Shown here: one piece after another, positions 33,183 through 36,779 of the stretch
Layout: each line of letters begins with the position of its first letter
How positions within the stretch are numbered: position 1 is the stretch's first letter
Assembly (NCBI GenBank): GCA_012839805.1
Contig: DUMU01000040.1
Location: 1 to 36,779, forward strand
Source of the DNA: Bacillota bacterium
Lineage (GTDB): Bacteria > Bacillota > Limnochordia > Limnochordales > DUMU01
Direction: 5' to 3'
DNA: 36,779 nucleotides
The notes under the pieces: model-generated
What the model was told of the DNA's origin: nothing
The model's database searches: none
Seen by the model: the letters and a program-made list of their open reading frames with translations, nothing else
Program-made: the position numbers and the translations under genes

Positions 33183-33989
33183 CTAGCCGGCTTGAGGCGT
33201 GAGCAAACCCCCGAAGAAGGCTTGTCGTAGAAACTCAGCCGTACGGGCGGCTTCGCCAGGTTTGGTCACGACAACATGCCCCTGGCTGTGGCGTTGCTCT
33301 TTGGCGGACGGAACAAGGCTGTATGGGATGAGGAGGTCCTCTTCCTTAACACCCATGAACAGCTCTACACTCTTGGGAAACTCGCCGATGGCCGGTCCAC
33401 CTGATTGAACTAACGGGCCGGTCTCGTACTGGTAGACGCCGACTACTTTGATCTCGAGCCGGGTCGCTCCGCCGTCAAACGATACGAGGAGGCTTTTGCC
33501 CAGCACCTGCATGGGGTCCGTGAATCCCGCTCTGAGCATCAATCGCCTGGAGATCACGCCTATCTTGGCCTGGCCCGTGAGATCCGCAGGGATGAAGAAA
33601 CGGCCCGACAACAGCCGAACGGGAGTCTTAGGGGGTTCACCGTCTTTTCTTTTACCGATCGGGTACCCCGTGCCAACACCGCATGCCCAAGCATCTGTCA
33701 AGCCGGCAGGCATCACGATCTGGATGGGGGTCGGGATCCAAGGGGAGACGGACTTAACTGCCGGAAGCTGCGAAAGCAGACCGGTCAGCCGGGGTTCGGC
33801 CCAAGACGCCAATACTAAGACGTAATTGTAACTTTCGTTTATCTCCAGTGATAGGGCGAAATCGCCGCGACCCAAGTGCCAGGCGATTGTTCCGTCACCG
33901 GCCAAAACCGTCGCATGGGCTGTGATGATCTCCAGCGCTATCGCGACGATTACCGGACCTGCTGCGACCTGAACCCTTCGACGGCTCAC
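33183..33989 (-). CDS. Stand-alone MacB-type extracytoplasmic core-domain protein
   Basis: 268 residues. GTG at 33989 is fixed by AAGGAGGT eight bases upstream. An N-terminal hydrophobic segment (~8-28) may be a signal peptide or anchor. The remainder parallels the first core domain of the following double permease: PAVKSVSPWIPTP matches PGVISVKPWIPFP, VRLLSGRFF matches QVVSGRYFF, and VSFDGGATRLEIKVVGVY matches VSFGESGPWIDLEVVGIF. The three C-terminal FtsX helices are missing, so it cannot be a permease alone. It may be a truncated paralogue or a dedicated partner. The reading frame is clean, its ribosome-binding site is strong and the gap to the next gene is 77 bases, so it looks functional. 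Confidence 0.75.
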   Translation of the reverse strand: MSRRRVQVAAGPVIVAIALEIITAHATVLAGDGTIAWHLGRGDFALSLEINESYNYVLVLASWAEPRLTGLLSQLPAVKSVSPWIPTPIQIVMPAGLTDAWACGVGTGYPIGKRKDGEPPKTPVRLLSGRFFIPADLTGQAKIGVISRRLMLRAGFTDPMQVLGKSLLVSFDGGATRLEIKVVGVYQYETGPLVQSGGPAIGEFPKSVELFMGVKEEDLLIPYSLVPSAKEQRHSQGHVVVTKPGEAARTAEFLRQAFFGGLLTPQAG

Positions 33990-34076
33990 AGCAGGCGACC
34001 TCCTTTGCGTAACGGGATCCGGGTAGAGCGTGGGCCCGGGTCTCCACTATTCACTCAATTCTGCTTTGGGTACTTA

Positions 34077-34559
34077 CTAGAGCTGGAACTCGTGTATGTC
34101 CCACCACGCACTCCAGTCTCCGGCCACCCTGTCAAGCACGATGTAACCGTATTCGCCCGGATACGGGACCCCGTACTCATTGTGGTCACCATGCCAATTG
34201 TTTGAGTACATGGGGATCTGTGCTCCGTAAGAACCAGACAAGCCCCATCCGGGTTGGACCGGATAGTCCCTCTCAAAATGCTTGCCGATTATTAGCGCGA
34301 ACGACGGATTGACACCTGCTATCGCCTGGGCTTCGTAATCAGAATGGTTTGACGTGTTACGCAGCTCGTAAGATAACCGTGAAGGATCCTGGGTGACAGT
34401 ACGAATTACCTGCGTAGTTCCTCTGTTCTCGTAATAGTAGTAATTCCACGTTCCGTCTGTCCACCACCACTCTTCATAGAAGTGGTGGCCCAACACCGTC
34501 GGCTGGAGCAAGAGAAGGCATAGCGCCAGGATCGACCCAGCTATCCTGCGATTGGTCAT
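34077..34559 (-). CDS. Secreted aromatic-rich protein of unknown function, first in the FtsX-like cassette
   Basis: 160 residues with a clear signal peptide (RRIAGSILALCLLLLQPTVLG, cleaved before HHFYEEWWW). The mature ~137 residues are very rich in Trp, Tyr and His: EEWWWTDGTWNYYYYENRG at the start, WHGDHNEYG and WSAWWDIHEF at the end, with no cysteine. This composition suggests an extracellular beta-structured domain or ligand-binding/antimicrobial protein. No known family is recognised; the lactococcin-972 type was considered but does not fit. The ATG (34559) follows GAGAGG. The gene lies directly behind a near-consensus promoter, so it is likely the most strongly expressed member of the run. 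Confidence 0.7.
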   Translation of the reverse strand: MTNRRIAGSILALCLLLLQPTVLGHHFYEEWWWTDGTWNYYYYENRGTTQVIRTVTQDPSRLSYELRNTSNHSDYEAQAIAGVNPSFALIIGKHFERDYPVQPGWGLSGSYGAQIPMYSNNWHGDHNEYGVPYPGEYGYIVLDRVAGDWSAWWDIHEFQL

Positions 34560-34603
34560 GACCCTCTCATCCTCTCCTTCGACTCCGGGCCCACGCCACT
34601 TTC

Positions 34604-34632
34604 ATCGTACTAGGCCGGTGGAGAACTGTCAA
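34604..34632 (-). promoter_or_regulatory. Near-consensus sigma-A promoter of the FtsX-like cassette
   Basis: On the minus strand a perfect TTGACA (-35, 34627-34632) is followed after exactly 17 bases by TACGAT (-10, 34604-34609). Predicted start near 34597 leaves a leader of about 38 bases before the ATG at 34559. It faces away from the CDF gene. Confidence 0.72.
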
Positions 34633-34764
34633 CCCAAAATTTGCCTGCATTGTATCTGCAGCCAGCCTCCCAGCACGGCGCCGGGCAAGCAGACCCCCCG
34701 GAAGAATGGTAAACTAGACGCTGAGGCCCCGGACAAGCTGACAACGAAGGGTAGCGATAACCGG

Positions 34765-35856
34765 ATGAGAAGTACCACCACCGAAGAGCAGCCGAAAGCT
34801 AACGGTTCTCCAATGCGAGCGGCAAAAACAGGCGATGGCAGGCTGCCGGGCCAAGATCCGGGCCCGGGTCAGACTGTCCCCCCCGTAGCTCACACATCTT
34901 CTGCGCTCTCAGCAGGCAACCCCGAGCGCACCCCTGGCTCCGAACGGGCGACCCCCCGCGGGCTTACCGTGGCCGGCGTCGTTCTGGCCGCGACCCTTCT
35001 TCTGCTAAAAAGCCTGGCTACCGTCCTCACCGGTAGCATCTCGATCCTCTCCGACGCGCTCAACTCGTTCCTCGACCTGTTTTCGTACAGCGCCATACAC
35101 CTGGCCGTGCGTATGCAAAACGTCGCTCCGGACGTCGACCACCCCTTTGGCCACCGCCGCGCCGAACCCCTGGCCGGGTTGATCATTGCCATTCTCGCCG
35201 CGGTCCTGGGGTTCAATATCCTGAGGGAAGCCATCACCTCGCTCGCCACCGACCATGCGGTTGTCCTGGCTCCAGCCGCGCTGGTCGTGATGACCATCGC
35301 CGTCGGAAGCAAGGTCGTCATGGCCATTCTCTACCGCACCGCTTCCCGTCGTACGGGGAGTCCGGCCATGGAGGCAAGCTATGTCGATACTCGTAACGAC
35401 ATCCTGGCCTCTTCCATCGCCTTCGTCGGGTTCTTCCTGGGCGGGCACTGGGACAGCGTCGCAGCCTTGTTGGTCGGGGTCTGGGTCATATACTCCGGCA
35501 CGCGTGTAGGTCTCGAGAATATCCACTACCTTATGGGCCGGGCACCCGCAGCCGAAGTGCAGGAGGAGATAAGAAGCGCCGCTTTACGCGTACCCGGGGT
35601 TAAGGACGTGCCTTTTCTGCGGGCCCATTTCGTAGGCGACCGGGTAGACGCCGAACTTCACGTCACCGTGGATGAGGACATGCCCCTCCGGGAGGCTCAC
35701 GCCATCAGCGAAACCGTAAAGCGGGAAGTAGAACGGATACCCGACCTGCAATACGCTTTCGTCCACATCGAACCGGTGCCGTCAAATTCAAACGAACGGG
35801 CCCGGGAAGGAGCGCCGGTCCCGCAGCCAGGCGCCGGAAAATCAACCCGCCGGTAG
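34765..35856 (+). CDS. Cation diffusion facilitator, manganese-type metal site
   Basis: About 363 residues: six helices (from ~residue 65 to ~265) and a C-terminal ferredoxin-like cytoplasmic domain (~280-350, VDAELHVTVDEDMPLREAHAI). CDF proteins expel divalent metals by proton antiport. The TM2 motif is NSFLD (Asn-x3-Asp) and the TM5 motif is DTRND (Asp-x3-Asp). Zinc exporters of the YiiP or CzcD type instead have Asp or His at the first position of TM2 and His in TM5; the Asn/Asp/Asp/Asp set is the one reported for manganese exporters. The N-terminus is long, hydrophilic and low-complexity. ATG 34765 is a compromise, as no start has a good ribosome-binding site and ATG 34813 is possible. 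It is divergent from the FtsX-like cassette and convergent with flgJ, with no gap. Confidence 0.9.
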   Translation: MRSTTTEEQPKANGSPMRAAKTGDGRLPGQDPGPGQTVPPVAHTSSALSAGNPERTPGSERATPRGLTVAGVVLAATLLLLKSLATVLTGSISILSDALNSFLDLFSYSAIHLAVRMQNVAPDVDHPFGHRRAEPLAGLIIAILAAVLGFNILREAITSLATDHAVVLAPAALVVMTIAVGSKVVMAILYRTASRRTGSPAMEASYVDTRNDILASSIAFVGFFLGGHWDSVAALLVGVWVIYSGTRVGLENIHYLMGRAPAAEVQEEIRSAALRVPGVKDVPFLRAHFVGDRVDAELHVTVDEDMPLREAHAISETVKREVERIPDLQYAFVHIEPVPSNSNERAREGAPVPQPGAGKSTRR

Positions 35857-36330
35857 TTAGTGCTGCCGGCAACCATACGCTCTTCGTGCCAGCTCGCTCC
35901 GGTACGCTTCCGGCAAGGCCACCGGGGTGTCACACGGCATTCTCAGATCGTCCGCCATTCGGGCATTGCTCGCAACCGGAGCATCGGCCATTGCCGGGGC
36001 GTGACCCGGTTCCGGGGTATCGCCCGCCTGAACGGCGGGCATCAGCTGGTTGACGAGAAGATCGGCGATGCCGAAGCTTCCGGTTTGGGCCAGCTCCCGG
36101 GCGAGAGCTTCGAGGAAGAGCGAACCGTAGACCTCCGCCCCCGGCCCTTTCCCCCAGAAAGCGCTCTCACCCGGCCGGAGCCCAGCGGCCAGCAAGTCCC
36201 GGATGAGGGTGGCCTCGAGCTCGCGGGCCGCCCATCGCAACCGTTCGGGGTCATCTTTCATCCATTCCAGCTCAGGGGCGACGGCCGCCCCCGCCGGAGC
36301 TTCCACGCGGGCCAGGGCCGGACTGCTCAT
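35857..36330 (-). CDS. flgJ: FlgJ N-terminal-type flagellar rod-binding protein
   Basis: 157 residues corresponding only to the rod-binding domain (residues ~20-100): RWAARELEATLIRDLLAAGLRP, then YGSLFLEALARELAQTGSFGIADLL, which is the conserved end of the domain. The peptidoglycan-hydrolase half present in enterobacterial FlgJ is absent, as in many Bacillota and epsilon-proteobacteria. It helps assemble the flagellar rod through the cell wall. The start overlaps the flgI stop as ATGA (36327-36330), indicating translational coupling. The C-terminal ~50 residues after the domain are variable and Ala/Pro-rich with a few cysteines. Confidence 0.88.
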   Translation of the reverse strand: MSSPALARVEAPAGAAVAPELEWMKDDPERLRWAARELEATLIRDLLAAGLRPGESAFWGKGPGAEVYGSLFLEALARELAQTGSFGIADLLVNQLMPAVQAGDTPEPGHAPAMADAPVASNARMADDLRMPCDTPVALPEAYRSELARRAYGCRQH

Positions 36331-36779
36331 TCGATCACCAGCTCCCCGTAGAGCGCTCCCGCAGCCTTGATCGCCTGCAGGATGGCGATGAGATCCCGAG
36401 GGGTAGCCCCCAGGGCATTGAGGGCGGAAACCAGTTCAGTAAGGGAAGCCTGGCCTTCGATTAACTGAAGTGAACCGGGCTCTTCTGACACCAGCACTTC
36501 CTCGCCGGCCGGGATCGCCACGACGCCAGGGCTGGTCGAAGATGGCGCCGGGGCCTGGGCAACGGCCGGATTTGCCCCCGGCGAGTTCTCAGGGGTGGCC
36601 GCGGTCGAGGCCGGTCCGGAGGCCGATGACGGCACCACCACGGTCTCATAGCGAGGCCGGATGTCGACCCGGAGGTTGCCGTGGGCAACGGCCACCGGGG
36701 CGATGCGAACATCGGCGCCGATGACGATCGTCCCGGTACGTTCGTTAATCACGACTTGGGCCTTGCGTCCCGGTTCGAG
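36327..36779 (-). CDS. flgI: Flagellar P-ring protein FlgI, C-terminal part (cut by window end)
   Basis: The frame is open through the last base, so only the C-terminal ~150 of a usual ~360 residues are visible. The FlgI signature is strong: VVINERTGTIVIGADVRIAPVAVAHGNLRV, a variable low-complexity loop (Pro/Ala/Ser-rich, ~45 residues), then GSLQLIEGQASLTELVSALNALGATPRDLIAILQAIKAAGALYGELVIE. FlgI forms the ring around the rod in the peptidoglycan layer of diderm bacteria. Its presence beside AddAB is the main reason to infer an outer membrane. The ATGA overlap with flgJ shows one flgI-flgJ operon. Confidence 0.93.
   Translation of the reverse strand, partial: LEPGRKAQVVINERTGTIVIGADVRIAPVAVAHGNLRVDIRPRYETVVVPSSASGPASTAATPENSPGANPAVAQAPAPSSTSPGVVAIPAGEEVLVSEEPGSLQLIEGQASLTELVSALNALGATPRDLIAILQAIKAAGALYGELVIE

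Noticed and set aside
34077-34559. Lactococcin-972-type bacteriocin as an identity for the aromatic-rich secreted protein
   Set aside because: The protein is larger and lacks the family's conserved arrangement; the permease neighbours alone are not enough.

Overview
The window comes from a GC-rich bacterium, most likely a diderm (outer-membrane) member of the Bacillota such as a Limnochordia-type lineage. Two signs support this. The recombination nuclease is AddAB, the usual Firmicutes form. The right edge carries the flagellar P-ring gene flgI followed by a flgJ-type rod-binding gene, and a P-ring implies an outer membrane. Most housekeeping genes are strongly GC-biased with proline/alanine/glycine-rich insertions. 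The genes at 1-3788 and 22791-26223, and some at 27264-34559, look less GC-rich and may be accessory. The lineage is an inference.

Layout. 1-3788 (+): the 3' part of a GH5-like glycosidase, overlapping a secreted multidomain GH2 enzyme. 4027-12257 (-): addB-addA operon with a recognisable promoter. 12523-13500 (+): class II fructose-bisphosphate aldolase of the Thermus type. 13550-15242 (+): a fluoride-response unit made of a promoter, a fluoride (crcB-motif) riboswitch with an overlapping intrinsic terminator, a DUF6062-like Cys/His protein and the fluoride channel CrcB/FluC. 15248-22489 (-): a glycan operon of GH42 beta-galactosidase, LacZ-type GH2 beta-galactosidase and a uroporphyrinogen-decarboxylase-like protein, with overlapping genes. 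22791-26223 (+): two overlapping ABC exporter half-transporters, probably a heterodimer, preceded by a terminator-like hairpin and a possible leader mini-ORF. 26429-27149 (+): an overlapping HEPN/nucleotidyltransferase pair.

27264-34559 (-) is the least explained part. A near-consensus sigma-A promoter leads a six-gene run: an aromatic-rich secreted protein, a stand-alone MacB-type periplasmic core domain, a 986-residue double FtsX/MacB permease, a single FtsX/MacB permease, a cysteine-rich secreted protein with a polyproline end, and another secreted protein. No ABC ATPase is encoded in this run. This is the best candidate for an undescribed system. 34765-35856 (+) encodes a cation diffusion facilitator with a manganese-type metal site, convergent with flgJ and flgI (-), the latter cut by the window end.

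The carbohydrate genes (GH5, two GH2, GH42) together suggest growth on plant or microbial glycans. The fluoride riboswitch with DUF6062 and crcB is a complete sensing and efflux cassette. No tRNA, rRNA, CRISPR array or insertion sequence was recognised. No database search was run; family names rest on motifs read from the sequence.
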